Shown here: positions 1 to 9,235 of the stretch, piece after piece
Numbering within the stretch: position 1 is the first letter of the stretch
Layout of the letters: each line of letters begins with the position of its first letter
Source of the DNA: Burkholderia lata
GTDB taxonomy: Bacteria; Pseudomonadota; Gammaproteobacteria; Burkholderiales; Burkholderiaceae
Direction of reading: 5' to 3'
Assembly: GCF_000012945.1 (NCBI RefSeq)
Contig: NC_007511.1
Coordinates: 2,170,001 to 2,234,000, forward strand
Length of the DNA stretch: 64,000 nucleotides
Program-made: the position numbers and the translations under genes
Notes under the pieces: model-generated
Databases searched by the model: none
What the model was told of the DNA's origin: nothing
The model's input: the letters and a program-made list of their open reading frames with translations, nothing else

Positions 1-954
1 GGCGGCATCATCTTCGCGTACCTCGGGCTCACGCCGATCGTGTCGGTCGCGAGCGAGGTGCGCAATCCGCAGCGCACGATCCCGATCGCGCTGATCCTGT
101 CGATCCTGCTGTCGACGCTGATCTACGTGCTGCTGCAGCTTGCTTTCATCGGCAGCATCCCCACCGCCATGCTGGCCGCCGGCTGGCATGACGTGAGCAA
201 GGCGTTCTCGCTGCCGTACCGCGACATCGCGCTGGCGCTCGGCGTCGGCTGGCTCGCGGTGATGGTCGTCGCCGACGCGATGATCTCGCCGAGCGGCTGC
301 GGCAACATCTACATGAACGCGACGCCGCGGGTCGTCTACGGCTGGGCGAAGACGGGCACCTTCTTCAAGGTGTTCACGCGCGTCGACGAAGCGTCGGGCA
401 TCCCGCGCGCGGGCCTGTGGCTCACGTTCGGCCTCGCGATCTTCTGGACGCTGCCGTTCCCGTCGTGGGAAGCGCTGATCAACATCGTGTCGGCCGCGCT
501 GGTGCTGAGCTATGCGGTCGCACCGGTGTCGGTCGCCGCACTCCGCCGCACCGCACCCGACCTGCCGCGACCGTTCCGCGCAAGCGCATTCGGCATCACC
601 GGCCCCGCGTCGTTCGTGATCGCCGCGCTGATCGTCTACTGGTCGGGCTGGAGCACGGTGTCCTGGCTGCTCGGCCTGCAGATCGTGATGTTCGTGATCT
701 ATCTCGCGTGCCGCCGCTGGGTGCCGACCGCGCACCTGAGCCTCACCGAGCAAGTGCGTTCGTCCGCGTGGCTGATCGCGTTCTATGCCGCGATGATCGT
801 GCTGTCGTATCTCGGCGGCTTCGGCGGCACGGGCCAGCTGGCACATCCGTACGACACGGTCGTCGTCGCCGCCGTCGCGCTCGTCATCTATTACTGGGGC
901 GCGAATACCGGCGTACGCGCCGACAAGCTGCAACTCGACGACGACGAAGACTGA
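1..954 (+). CDS. APC-family amino-acid permease (C-terminal part, 5' end outside window)
   Basis: The reading frame is open from base 1 and ends with TGA at 952-954, so the gene starts upstream of the window. The 317 visible codons hold six to seven hydrophobic helices. The segment GLTPIVSVASEVRNPQRTIPIA contains the Glu-Val-Arg-Asn-Pro-x-Arg-x-Ile-Pro signature that follows TM6 in APC-superfamily amino-acid permeases. The C-terminal tail is acidic (LQLDDDED). The likely role is proton-coupled uptake of an amino acid or related compound through the inner membrane. The downstream alpha-ketoglutarate-semialdehyde dehydrogenase and imino-acid reductase suggest a hydroxyproline-like substrate, but that rests on neighbours only. 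A strong terminator follows, so co-transcription with the next gene is uncertain. Confidence 0.85.
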   Translation, partial: GGIIFAYLGLTPIVSVASEVRNPQRTIPIALILSILLSTLIYVLLQLAFIGSIPTAMLAAGWHDVSKAFSLPYRDIALALGVGWLAVMVVADAMISPSGCGNIYMNATPRVVYGWAKTGTFFKVFTRVDEASGIPRAGLWLTFGLAIFWTLPFPSWEALINIVSAALVLSYAVAPVSVAALRRTAPDLPRPFRASAFGITGPASFVIAALIVYWSGWSTVSWLLGLQIVMFVIYLACRRWVPTAHLSLTEQVRSSAWLIAFYAAMIVLSYLGGFGGTGQLAHPYDTVVVAAVALVIYYWGANTGVRADKLQLDDDED

Positions 955-984
955 CGCACTCGTCCCTTTTCCCATGATCCCTTC

Positions 985-1017
985 GGCCGGGCGCCCCACG
1001 CCCGGCCCCTGTTTTTT
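985..1017 (+). terminator. Rho-independent terminator after the permease
   Basis: A perfect 9-bp GC-rich stem (985-993 with 999-1007), a CCCCA loop and a six-T run at 1012-1017. The next gene's Shine-Dalgarno (GAGGAAA) begins only a few bases after the T run, so the dehydrogenase is reached by read-through or from a promoter inside or before the hairpin. Confidence 0.85.
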
Positions 1018-1029
1018 CCGAGGAAAACC

Positions 1030-2613
1030 ATGCAACTCACAGGTCAGCTCCTGATCGGCCAGTCCGCCGTCGCCGGACCGAACGGCACCCTCCACGCGAT
1101 CGCCGCCGCCACCGGCGAACGGCTCGAACCCGCCTTCGGCGGCGCGAGCCTGCACGACCTGGAGACGGCCTGCGCGCTCGCCGACGACGCCTTCGACACG
1201 TATCGCGAAACGTCGCTCGAAGCCCGCGCCGCGTTTCTCGACGCAATCGGCCGCCACATCATGGCGCTCGGCGACGACCTGATCGAGCGCTGCGTCGTCG
1301 AAACGGGCCTGCCGCGCGCGCGCATCGAAGGCGAGCGCGGCCGCACGGTCGGCCAGCTCGCGCTGTTCGCGTCGCTCGTGCGCGACGGCGGGTTTCTCGA
1401 CGCGCGGATCGATCCGGCACGCCCCGAGCGCAAGCCGCTGCCGCGCGTCGACCTGCGCCTGCGCAACGTCGCGGTCGGGCCCGTCGCCGTGTTCGGCGCG
1501 TCGAACTTCCCGCTCGCGTTCTCGGTCGCCGGCGGCGATACGGCATCGGCACTCGCGGCCGGCTGCCCGGTGATCGTCAAGGCGCATTCGGCGCACCCGG
1601 GCACGTCGGAACTCGTCGGCCGCGCGATCCAGCAGGCCGCCCGCGAATGCGGGATGCCGGACGGCGTGTTCTCGCTGCTGTTCGACGCGTCGCGCGAAAT
1701 CGGCCAGGCACTCGTTGCCGATCCGCGCATCAAGGCCGTCGGCTTCACCGGCTCCCGCCGCGGCGGCGTTGCGCTGATGCACATCGCAGCCGCGCGCCCC
1801 GAGCCGATTCCCGTCTATGCGGAAATGAGCTCGATCAATCCCGTGCTGCTGTTTCCCGCTGCGCTCGACGCGCGCCACGACACGATCGCGCCGCCGTTCG
1901 TCGCATCGCTCACGCTCGGCGCCGGTCAGTTCTGCACGAACCCGGGCCTCGTGCTCGCCGTCGACGGGCCCGCGCTGCGCGCATTCGAGGAAACGGCCGC
2001 CGCTGCGGTACGTGCAGCGCCCGCGCAAACGATGCTGACGCCGCACATCCACGCCAGCTACGAACAAGGTGTCGAAGCGCTGCGCGATCACACTGCCGTC
2101 GAGCTACTCGCACAAGGCGCCGAAGGCAATCGCCTGCAGGCCCGCGCGGCGCTGCTCGCGACCTCGGCGGATGCATTCATCGCGCATCCCGAATTGCGCG
2201 ACGAGGTGTTCGGCCCCGCTTCGCTGATCGTCCGTTGCCCGGATGCCGACACGCTGCATCGCGTACTGAAGTCGCTCGAAGGCCAGTTGACGATCGCCGC
2301 ACACCTCGCCGACGGCGACGCGCCGCTGTTCGCCGCGCTGCGCCCGCTGCTCGAGCGCAAGGCCGGCCGCATTCTCGTCAACGGCTTCGGCACGGGCGTC
2401 GAGGTCGGCCATGCGATGGTGCACGGCGGCCCGTTCCCGGCCACGTCCGACACGCGCACGACGTCCGTCGGCGCGCGCGCGATCGAACGCTTCCTGCGCC
2501 CCGTGTCGTATCAGGACCTGCCAGATGCGCTGCTGCCGGAAGCGATCCGCAACGGCAATCCGCTGAATGTGCCGCAACGCATCGACGGCGTGCCGGCGCC
2601 GCGGGAGGCGTGA
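1030..2613 (+). CDS. Alpha-ketoglutarate semialdehyde dehydrogenase (2,5-dioxovalerate dehydrogenase)
   Basis: A 527-aa aldehyde dehydrogenase of the NADP+-dependent family that oxidises 2,5-dioxopentanoate (alpha-ketoglutaric semialdehyde) to 2-oxoglutarate. The opening [10 protein letters not shown], the length, the [21 protein letters not shown] cofactor segment, the AEMSSINPV segment with the general-base Glu and the [10 protein letters not shown] segment with the nucleophilic Cys are typical of this subgroup. The ATG has a good Shine-Dalgarno (GAGGAAA) just after the upstream terminator. It is followed after one base by an imino-acid reductase gene. That pairing is seen in trans-hydroxyproline catabolism, where this enzyme performs the last step; sugar-acid pathways are the main alternative. 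The substrate is inferred from family and context. Confidence 0.85.
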   Translation: MQLTGQLLIGQSAVAGPNGTLHAIAAATGERLEPAFGGASLHDLETACALADDAFDTYRETSLEARAAFLDAIGRHIMALGDDLIERCVVETGLPRARIEGERGRTVGQLALFASLVRDGGFLDARIDPARPERKPLPRVDLRLRNVAVGPVAVFGASNFPLAFSVAGGDTASALAAGCPVIVKAHSAHPGTSELVGRAIQQAARECGMPDGVFSLLFDASREIGQALVADPRIKAVGFTGSRRGGVALMHIAAARPEPIPVYAEMSSINPVLLFPAALDARHDTIAPPFVASLTLGAGQFCTNPGLVLAVDGPALRAFEETAAAAVRAAPAQTMLTPHIHASYEQGVEALRDHTAVELLAQGAEGNRLQARAALLATSADAFIAHPELRDEVFGPASLIVRCPDADTLHRVLKSLEGQLTIAAHLADGDAPLFAALRPLLERKAGRILVNGFGTGVEVGHAMVHGGPFPATSDTRTTSVGARAIERFLRPVSYQDLPDALLPEAIRNGNPLNVPQRIDGVPAPREA

Positions 2614-2614
2614 C

Positions 2615-3637
2615 ATGACCGCATCCACCGCCGAAGTCGTCCTGTCGCTCGATGAAGTCCACGCGCTCGCGCTGCGCGTGCTGACGCACAACGGCATGTC
2701 CGACGCGCATGCGCGGGCGATCGCCAACGTGATCACGCAGGGTCAGCGCGACGAATGCCATTCGCATGGCGTGTACCGGCTACTCGTCTGCGTGCGGTCG
2801 CTGAAGAAGGGCAAGGTCGATCCGCAGGCCGTGCCGACGCTGCGCCGGCTGTCGTCGTCGATCGTCTCGGTCGACGCGCATCGCGGCTTTTCGCTGCTGA
2901 GCTTCGAAACCGGCCTGCCCGTGCTCGTCGAAATGGCGAAGCAGCACGGCATCGCCGCGATGACGATCAACCACTGCTACCACTTCTCCGCGCTGTGGCC
3001 CGAGGTCGAGGCCATCGCGGCCGAGGGGCTGGTCGGCATCGCGATGAATCCGAGCCATAGCTGGGTCGCGCCGGAAGGCGGCCGTGAGCCCGTGTTCGGC
3101 ACGAACCCGATCGCGTTCGCGTGGCCGCGCCCGGGCGGCGTGCCGTTCGTGTTCGATTTCGCGACGAGCGCGATCGCGCGCGGCGACATCGAGCTGCATG
3201 CGAAGCAAGGCAAGGCGATCCCGCCGGAATGGGCAATCGACGCCGACGGCCGGCCGACCACCGATCCGAAAGCCGCGTTGCAGGGCGCGATGCGCACGTT
3301 CGGCGGCCACAAGGGTTCGGCGCTCGCGGCGATGGTCGAACTGCTCGGCGGTGCGCTGATCGGCGACATGACGAGCCGCGAATCGATGGACTTCGACGAA
3401 GGCGTCGGCGCGACGCCGTGCCACGGCGAGCTCGTGATCGCGCTCGACCCGAAGGTGTTCCTCGGCGACGATCTCGACACGGGGCTCGCGCGCGGCGAAC
3501 GGATGTTCGACTCGATCGTCGCGCAGGGTGCGCGGCTGCCGTCGCAACGCCGCTTCGACGCCCGCGCGCGCAGCATCGCGCACGGCGTGCGGATTCCGAA
3601 GGCGCTCTACGACGAGATCCTGACGCTGCTCGACTGA
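2615..3637 (+). CDS. Delta1-piperideine-2-carboxylate / Delta1-pyrroline-2-carboxylate reductase (malate/L-lactate dehydrogenase fold)
   Basis: A 340-aa member of the Ldh2/DpkA family of NADPH-dependent reductases that reduce cyclic imino acids to L-proline or L-pipecolate. Family segments seen are QRDECHSHGVYRL near the N-terminus, GIAMNPSHSWVAPEGG, FGTNPIAFAWPRP and the FGGHKGSALAAMVELL helix. The ATG at 2615 follows the dehydrogenase TGA by one base, so the two are translationally coupled. In trans-3- or trans-4-hydroxyproline and D-amino-acid catabolism this enzyme works beside alpha-ketoglutarate semialdehyde dehydrogenase. Ureidoglycolate or malate dehydrogenase paralogues share the fold, so the exact substrate is an inference. 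Confidence 0.8.
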   Translation: MTASTAEVVLSLDEVHALALRVLTHNGMSDAHARAIANVITQGQRDECHSHGVYRLLVCVRSLKKGKVDPQAVPTLRRLSSSIVSVDAHRGFSLLSFETGLPVLVEMAKQHGIAAMTINHCYHFSALWPEVEAIAAEGLVGIAMNPSHSWVAPEGGREPVFGTNPIAFAWPRPGGVPFVFDFATSAIARGDIELHAKQGKAIPPEWAIDADGRPTTDPKAALQGAMRTFGGHKGSALAAMVELLGGALIGDMTSRESMDFDEGVGATPCHGELVIALDPKVFLGDDLDTGLARGERMFDSIVAQGARLPSQRRFDARARSIAHGVRIPKALYDEILTLLD

Positions 3638-3650
3638 TCGCGAAACGTGG

Positions 3651-3693
3651 GGCCGGATCGCGCATTCATCCGCGATCGAGACGCGATCCGGCC
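3651..3693. terminator. Terminator-like hairpin after the reductase
   Basis: A perfect 12-bp inverted repeat (3651-3662 with 3682-3693) with a 19-nt loop begins 13 nt after the stop codon. There is no good T run, so it may be a weak terminator or a 3'-end stabilising hairpin. Confidence 0.5.
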
Positions 3694-3799
3694 TTCTCGC
3701 GGGCCGGTCGCGCGAGCGTACCGCCACCGCACACGCGTTCCGCAACGGGCGCGCCGCCCGCGCCAGTTGCCGGCCCCGTGGGCGCCACGCCTGCGGCGG

Positions 3800-3811
3800 C
3801 TGTGGGATAAT
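3800..3811 (+). promoter_or_regulatory. Candidate extended -10 promoter for ilvD
   Basis: TGTGGGATAAT contains a TG-type extension and a GATAAT hexamer in an otherwise very GC-rich gap. No convincing -35 is visible. It would give a leader of about 105 nt before the ilvD start, with no obvious attenuator peptide. Confidence 0.3.
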
Positions 3812-3921
3812 CGCCCGGTTTGCCCTGGGCGCAGCTCAAGAGGTTGTTCGCACGGGCGCGAGAGAGGCCTTTATTCCCCGTGCCTCCACCCTTTTCCCGC
3901 GATATTTCTTCAGCAACGACA

Positions 3922-5781
3922 ATGCCCACTTACCGTTCCAAAACCTCCACCGCAGGCCGCAACATGGCAGGTGCGCGCTCGCTCTGGCGCGCCACCGGCA
4001 TGAAAGACGACGATTTCTCGAAGCCGATCATCGCGGTCGTCAACTCGTTCACCCAGTTCGTGCCGGGGCACGTGCACCTGAAGGATCTCGGCCAGCTCGT
4101 CGCGCGCGAGATCGAGGCTGCCGGCGGCGTCGCGAAGGAATTCAACACGATCGCGGTCGACGACGGCATCGCGATGGGCCACGACGGCATGCTGTATTCG
4201 CTGCCGAGCCGCGACATCATCGCCGACTCGGTCGAATACATGGTGAACGCGCACTGCGCGGATGCGATGGTGTGCATCTCGAACTGCGACAAGATCACGC
4301 CGGGGATGCTGATGGCCGCGATGCGCCTGAACATCCCGGTGATCTTCGTGTCGGGCGGCCCGATGGAAGCGGGCAAGACGCGCCTCGCGAACCCGGTCAC
4401 CAAGGCCATCGAAGTGAAGAAGCTCGACCTCGTCGACGCGATGGTGATTGCGGTCGACCCGTCGTATTCCGACGCTGAAGTCGCCGAAGTCGAACGCTCG
4501 GCCTGCCCGACTTGCGGCTCGTGCTCGGGCATGTTCACCGCGAACTCGATGAACTGCCTGACCGAAGCGCTCGGCCTGTCGCTGCCCGGCAACGGCACGG
4601 TGGTGGCCACGCACGCCGACCGCGAGCAACTGTTCAAGCGCGCCGGCCGTCGCATCGTCGAACTCACCCGCCAGCACTACGAGCAGGACGACGAACGCGT
4701 GTTGCCGCGCTCGGTGGGCTTCAAGGCGTTCGAGAACGCGATGACGCTCGACATCGCGATGGGCGGCTCGACCAACACGATCCTGCACCTGCTGGCGATC
4801 GCGCAGGAAGCCGGCATCGACTTCACGATGAAGGACATCGACCGCCTGTCGCGCGTCGTGCCGCAGCTGTGCAAGGTCGCACCGAACACGAACAAGTACC
4901 ACATCGAGGACGTGCACCGCGCAGGCGGCATCATGGCGATCCTCGGCGAGCTCGACCGCGCCGGCAAGCTGCACACCGACGTGCCGACCGTACACACGCC
5001 GTCGCTGAAGGATGCGCTCGACCAGTGGGACATCGTCCGCACGCAGGACGATGCGGTCCGCACGTTCTACCAGGCCGGCCCGGCCGGCGTCCCGACGCAG
5101 GTCGCGTTCAGCCAGAACACGCGCTGGCCGAGCCTCGACCTCGATCGCGCCGAAGGCTGCATCCGCTCGTACGAGCATGCGTTCTCGAAGGAAGGCGGCC
5201 TCGCCGTGCTGACGGGCAACATCGCGCTCGACGGCTGCGTGGTGAAGACGGCCGGCGTCGACGAGAGCATTCTCGTGTTCGAAGGCACGGCGCACGTGAC
5301 CGAATCGCAGGACGAAGCAGTCGAAAACATCCTGAACGACAAGGTCAAGGCGGGCGACGTGGTGATCGTGCGCTACGAAGGCCCGAAGGGTGGCCCCGGC
5401 ATGCAGGAAATGCTCTACCCGACCAGCTACATCAAGTCGAAGGGCCTCGGCAAGGCATGCGCGCTGCTGACGGACGGCCGTTTCTCGGGCGGCACGTCGG
5501 GCCTGTCGATCGGCCATTGCTCGCCGGAAGCGGCAGCGGGCGGCGCGATCGGCCTCGTGCGCGACGGCGACAAGATCCGCATCGACATCCCGAACCGCAC
5601 GATCAACGTGCTGGTGTCGGACGAGGAACTGGCGCGCCGCCGCGAAGAGCAGAACGCGAAGGGCTGGAAGCCGGCGCAACCGCGTCCGCGCAAGGTGTCC
5701 GCTGCGCTGAAGGCCTACGCGAAGCTGGTCATGTCCGCCGACAAGGGGGCCGTGCGCGACCTGTCGCTGCTCGACGACTGA
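3922..5781 (+). CDS. ilvD: Dihydroxy-acid dehydratase
   Basis: A 619-aa iron-sulfur enzyme that dehydrates 2,3-dihydroxy-isovalerate and -methylvalerate in valine/isoleucine (and pantothenate) synthesis. It resembles E. coli IlvD along its whole length: [61 protein letters not shown] (Cys122) and [11 protein letters not shown] (Cys195, Cys198, Cys201), then the late [14 protein letters not shown] and DKGAVRDLS ends. The start is the ATG of MPTYRS, which matches the family N-terminus; a longer in-frame extension from 3820 lacks family similarity. Many Burkholderia carry two ilvD-type genes, so this may be one of a pair. It stands alone between a hairpin and a strong terminator. Confidence 0.95.
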   Translation: MPTYRSKTSTAGRNMAGARSLWRATGMKDDDFSKPIIAVVNSFTQFVPGHVHLKDLGQLVAREIEAAGGVAKEFNTIAVDDGIAMGHDGMLYSLPSRDIIADSVEYMVNAHCADAMVCISNCDKITPGMLMAAMRLNIPVIFVSGGPMEAGKTRLANPVTKAIEVKKLDLVDAMVIAVDPSYSDAEVAEVERSACPTCGSCSGMFTANSMNCLTEALGLSLPGNGTVVATHADREQLFKRAGRRIVELTRQHYEQDDERVLPRSVGFKAFENAMTLDIAMGGSTNTILHLLAIAQEAGIDFTMKDIDRLSRVVPQLCKVAPNTNKYHIEDVHRAGGIMAILGELDRAGKLHTDVPTVHTPSLKDALDQWDIVRTQDDAVRTFYQAGPAGVPTQVAFSQNTRWPSLDLDRAEGCIRSYEHAFSKEGGLAVLTGNIALDGCVVKTAGVDESILVFEGTAHVTESQDEAVENILNDKVKAGDVVIVRYEGPKGGPGMQEMLYPTSYIKSKGLGKACALLTDGRFSGGTSGLSIGHCSPEAAAGGAIGLVRDGDKIRIDIPNRTINVLVSDEELARRREEQNAKGWKPAQPRPRKVSAALKAYAKLVMSADKGAVRDLSLLDD

Positions 5782-5860
5782 CAGCGCTGGCACGACCGGC
5801 TGCCCGCCACGCGCAGCCGGTCAGGCCGCGGGCCGTACGACCGCCCGCTCGCCGATCCAG

Positions 5861-5887
5861 AAGCCGCTCTCCGGAGCGGCTTTTTTT
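5861..5887 (+). terminator. Rho-independent terminator of ilvD
   Basis: A stem AAGCCGCTC/GAGCGGCTT with a four-base loop is followed directly by a seven-T run, about 80 nt after the ilvD stop. Confidence 0.92.
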
Positions 5888-5918
5888 CGTCCCGCGTCGG
5901 CAGAAAGCGCCGGCATCG

Positions 5919-6746
5919 TCAGTGACGGAATTCTTCCGGACCGCCGCCGCCTCCTCCGCCACCGCCACCGCCGTGGCTTCCGCCGCCATTCCCGCCGCCT
6001 TGCGGCCGCGCGCCGCCGTAACCACCGCCGCCCGGGTGCACCGGCGCGGGCATCGTGCGGACCTCGCCACCCGGTGCGGGCGGCGGACGCGAAACGGCGG
6101 CCGGCGGCGGGCGCATGACGGCCGGTGGCGGCCCGGCCGGACGCGCATTGCCCGCACCCGGCATCGGCGCAGGCGCGGCCGGCGGCGGCGTGCGGATCGC
6201 GCCGTTCCAGCCGCCACGCGCAGCCGACGGCCGCGTGTCATGCACGGGCGGCGGACCGCCCGGCGTGACCTGTACGGCCCCGCCCGGTTGCGGGCGCCCC
6301 TGTCCCGGCGGTCTCCCGCCCGGGCCGAGCCGCGGTTCCGCGCGGTGCTCCCACCGATCGCGGTCATGGAACCACGGCCGGTTACGGTAGTAGCGATCCC
6401 AGTACGCACCGATCGCGAACCCGGTGATCGGCACGCCGATGATCGCGCCATAGTCGAGCAGCGGCGCGTAACCGCCCTGGTACGGATAGTCGATCAGTTG
6501 CGCGTCGATCCAGCCGCGCACGCCCGGCAGCGCGACGTCGCACCACGTGTAGTCGCTCAGGCAGCCGAACACGTCCAGCGCGGTGCCCGGCGGAATCTGC
6601 GCGACCACCGGATAGTCGGGCGCCGGCCCGGCGAACAGTTCGGCCGGCGAATTCGTGTAGCCGGTGCTCTGTGCCTGCGCAATGCCTGGCGCGGCCGCCA
6701 GGCCGAGCAGGACGACGCACAGACTTCGGACAATCGTGTTCCTCAT
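5919..6746 (-). CDS. Secreted SH3-domain protein with Pro/Gly-rich tail
   Basis: 275 aa. Residues 1-25 form a signal peptide ending AQAQ. Residues about 28-85 look like a bacterial SH3 (SH3_3-type) domain: NSPAELFAGPAPDYPVVAQIPPGTALDVFGCLSDYTWCDVALPGVRGWIDAQ. Then follow a short hydrophobic/aromatic stretch and, from about residue 125, a Pro/Gly/Arg-rich low-complexity tail ending in a poly-Gly run. It is likely periplasmic and binds cell wall or another envelope partner; no catalytic residues are visible. The ATG has a GGGAGA Shine-Dalgarno. It lies 33 nt downstream of the lipoprotein gene at 6780-7220 and is probably co-transcribed with it. Confidence 0.75.
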   Translation of the reverse strand: MRNTIVRSLCVVLLGLAAAPGIAQAQSTGYTNSPAELFAGPAPDYPVVAQIPPGTALDVFGCLSDYTWCDVALPGVRGWIDAQLIDYPYQGGYAPLLDYGAIIGVPITGFAIGAYWDRYYRNRPWFHDRDRWEHRAEPRLGPGGRPPGQGRPQPGGAVQVTPGGPPPVHDTRPSAARGGWNGAIRTPPPAAPAPMPGAGNARPAGPPPAVMRPPPAAVSRPPPAPGGEVRTMPAPVHPGGGGYGGARPQGGGNGGGSHGGGGGGGGGGGPEEFRH

Positions 6747-6779
6747 GATGCTCTCCCGCGCGGTGCCGCCGCGCGCCGG

Positions 6780-7220
6780 TCAATGCCGATGCCCGCCCCA
6801 GCCGCCACCCCAGTGGCCGCCGCCGCCCCACGGACGATGCCAGTACCCGCCGCGTCCGCGCCAGCCGCCGCCCCATCCGCCCCAGAAGCCGACCGAGATC
6901 GCCGGTGCGCCCCAGCCGTACCAGCCCGGGTAATACGCGGGGGCATAGTACGGATACGGATAGGGATACGGCGGCGGATAGGCCGGCGCGACGTAGACGG
7001 GAGCCGGGTCGGCCACGGGCGGCGCGACCGCCGCCGAGGTCGGGCCCGGCGCAGCGGTGGCCGGTACAGCCGGCGTGACGGGGATCTCGCGCTGCGTCAG
7101 CGTGGCCGGCGCCGGCGCATAGTACGGGGCATAGCCATACGGACTCGTGTAATAACAGCCGCCGAGGGTCAGCGTCGTCAATGCGAATACCGCACACCTC
7201 GCGGCAGGAATCGGGGTCAT
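6780..7220 (-). CDS. Small Tyr/Pro/Gly-rich outer-membrane-type lipoprotein
   Basis: 146 aa. A lipoprotein signal with the lipobox LGGC puts the lipidated Cys at about residue 22. The mature part is low-complexity: Tyr/Pro repeats (PYPYPYPYYAP) in the middle and a Trp/Gly-rich end (GGWGGGWRGRGGYWH). The ATG is preceded by GGAG. No enzyme domain is recognisable. Comparable Tyr/Pro/Gly-rich lipoproteins are common in Burkholderia and unassigned. It is the first gene of a two-gene unit with the SH3 protein downstream. Confidence 0.7.
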   Translation of the reverse strand: MTPIPAARCAVFALTTLTLGGCYYTSPYGYAPYYAPAPATLTQREIPVTPAVPATAAPGPTSAAVAPPVADPAPVYVAPAYPPPYPYPYPYYAPAYYPGWYGWGAPAISVGFWGGWGGGWRGRGGYWHRPWGGGGHWGGGWGGHRH

Positions 7221-7518
7221 GTGTTGCTCCGGCAGAATCCGCGCGTCGCCGCCAGGCGCGCGCCTGACTCTAGCTTACGTCCCCTGCAGATTTCCGCTCG
7301 GTATGATCGGTTACTTTTTGTTTCCTGCACCGGACGGGCGCGCGGGCACGCCGCGTGCTGGCAGGTCTGCCGCACTCGCGTTGAAGTTCGCGCAAATGCC
7401 CTCAACTTGAACGATGTCAGGCTGGCCGGCGCGGACGGGGGTTCGCGAGCAACCGGCGGCCCGAAACCAGCGGACTTCGGCCCGCCCAGACAGGAACGCG
7501 GCTCACGCCGCCATCGAC

Positions 7519-9054
7519 ATGACTACGCCACGCCCCACTCCCCGGGCGGACACGCCGCTCGATCCGATCATCCAGTTGCTGGCGCTCGCCGGCGAACAGG
7601 GATATCTGACCCACGCCGACCTCGTCGACGCGCTGCCGCCCGAAAGCGACAGCCCCGACGCGCTCGACGTCGTGCGCGCCGCGCTCGCCGACATCGGCAT
7701 CGCCGTGCTCGACGAGCCGGCCGCGCCTGCGCCGTTCGCCGGTTCGGCGCCTGTCGACGTCGATCGCGATGCGCTCGATGAAGGCCGCGCGATGCTCGGC
7801 GACCTCGCACGCGGCACGGGCGCGTCGACCGATCCGCTCGCGCTCTACATGCGGCGCATGCAGGCGGTGCCGCTGCTCACGCGCGAAGGCGAAATCGTGC
7901 TGGCGCGCGAGATCGAGACGGGCCGCCACCAGATCCTGCACGCGCTCGCCGGCTATCCGGCGGCGGTCGACGCGCTGCTTGCGCGTCATCGCGCACCGGT
8001 TGCGACCGCCGCCGCCGGATCGCACGATGACGACGCCGCCGACACGCCCGCGCCGGCCAGCTACGACGCGCTGCAGGCGGCCGTCGCGGCCTTGCGCGGC
8101 GCGTTGCATACACATGGCTTCCGTTCGGCCGAATACCGTGACGCGCGCAACCACATCGCCACCCTGCTCGGCTCGATCGCCTGGGTCGCGCCGGCCGTCG
8201 ACGACGCGAGCGGCATCGTGCGCGCGCTCGCGTCTACGCCGCATGGCACGGCGACCGGCGAAGCCGCCAGCTTCGACACGGTCGCGCGGCGGGCACTCGC
8301 CGCGGCGCTCACCGACGGCCAGCAGAAGGTACGCGATGCCACGCGCGCGATGCTCGAGGCGAACCTGCGGCTCGTGCTGTCGATCGCGCGCAAGTACATG
8401 AACCGCGGCGTCGACCTGCCCGATCTCGTGCAGGACGGCAGCCTCGGCCTGATGCGCGCGATCGAGAAATTCGAATACCGGCGCGGGTTCAAGTTCTCGA
8501 CCTATGCGACCTGGTGGATCCGTCAGGCGATCACGCGCGCGGTCGCGGATCGCGCACGCACGATCCGCGTGCCCGTGCACGTCGGCGACCAGTACCAGCG
8601 TGTGCAGCGGCATGCGCTGCGTTTTCGCCAGCGCACGGGCCGCCGGGCGACGCCGGCCGAACTCGCGGCCGAAACCGGCCTCGACGAGGACAAGCTGCGC
8701 GCGGTGCTCGCACTGCCTGCCGAGCCCGTGTCGCTCGACGCGCCGCTGCCTGACGCGGACACCGGCCTCGTGGAACTGATCGAGGACCAGGCATCGGCCA
8801 GCCCGTTCGAGCAACTGGCCGACACGCGCATGCGCGAATGCGTGAGGTCTCTGCTCCGGTCGGTTACGCCGGCCGAGGCCGACGTGTTGCGCCGGCGATT
8901 CGGCCTCGGCGGCACCGAGCCCGATACCTACGACGCAATCGCGCAGGACGCGGGCATGTCGCGCGAACGCGTGCGGCAGATCGAGAAACGGGCGCTCGCC
9001 GCGTTGCGCACGGCTGCCGAGGCCGAGAACGCGCAGTCGTTCCTCGACGCGTGA
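7519..9054 (+). CDS. RpoD-like group 1/2 sigma-70 factor (extra copy)
   Basis: 511 aa. Residues about 15-65 resemble sigma region 1.1. Region 1.2 starts at about 104 ([10 protein letters not shown]). Residues about 135-265 are a shortened, Ala-rich non-conserved region. Region 2 spans about 278-352 ([55 protein letters not shown]). Region 3 follows, and region 4 ends the protein with the [22 protein letters not shown]. It directs RNA polymerase to promoters that cannot be read from the sequence. The start chosen is the ATG of MTTPRPTP, after which the 1.1-like homology begins; an in-frame ATG at 7414 is possible, and neither has a strong Shine-Dalgarno. It is shorter and more divergent than a housekeeping betaproteobacterial RpoD, so an alternative vegetative-type sigma is likely. 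Confidence 0.85.
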   Translation: MTTPRPTPRADTPLDPIIQLLALAGEQGYLTHADLVDALPPESDSPDALDVVRAALADIGIAVLDEPAAPAPFAGSAPVDVDRDALDEGRAMLGDLARGTGASTDPLALYMRRMQAVPLLTREGEIVLAREIETGRHQILHALAGYPAAVDALLARHRAPVATAAAGSHDDDAADTPAPASYDALQAAVAALRGALHTHGFRSAEYRDARNHIATLLGSIAWVAPAVDDASGIVRALASTPHGTATGEAASFDTVARRALAAALTDGQQKVRDATRAMLEANLRLVLSIARKYMNRGVDLPDLVQDGSLGLMRAIEKFEYRRGFKFSTYATWWIRQAITRAVADRARTIRVPVHVGDQYQRVQRHALRFRQRTGRRATPAELAAETGLDEDKLRAVLALPAEPVSLDAPLPDADTGLVELIEDQASASPFEQLADTRMRECVRSLLRSVTPAEADVLRRRFGLGGTEPDTYDAIAQDAGMSRERVRQIEKRALAALRTAAEAENAQSFLDA

Positions 9055-9069
9055 TCGCGCCACGCGACG

Positions 9070-9100
9070 CACGGTCGTGCCCCCTTCCGGCACGACCGTG
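9070..9100. terminator. Terminator-like hairpin after the sigma factor
   Basis: A perfect 12-bp stem (9070-9081 with 9089-9100) and a 7-nt loop lie 15 nt after the sigma-factor stop. No T run follows. Confidence 0.55.
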
Positions 9101-9156
9101 CGCTTCGAACCTGTGCTACGTTTGCCATTGATGTGCGTCAAGTTTTCTTCATCGCG

Positions 9157-9166
9157 TGTCGCGACA
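9157..9166. promoter_or_regulatory. Short palindrome upstream of the HhH gene
   Basis: TGTCGCGACA is a perfect 10-bp palindrome, loosely bracketed by TTCATC and GATGAA half sites, 70 nt before the start codon. It could be an operator, but no cognate regulator is evident. Confidence 0.2.
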
Positions 9167-9235
9167 ATGATGAAAAGCCGACCGGCGCATCGTTCGCCGT
9201 GTCCATTCCGTTTGTGCTTCCCCGGGTCCCTCGAC

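Noticed and set aside
3910..5793. A 627-codon minus-strand ORF opposite ilvD
   Set aside because: It is antisense to a gene with strong family homology and its composition (His/Arg/Val-rich) is that of a mirror frame.
4512..7781. A 1089-codon plus-strand ORF
   Set aside because: It runs through ilvD in another frame, crosses the ilvD terminator and lies antisense to two envelope protein genes; Arg-rich shadow.
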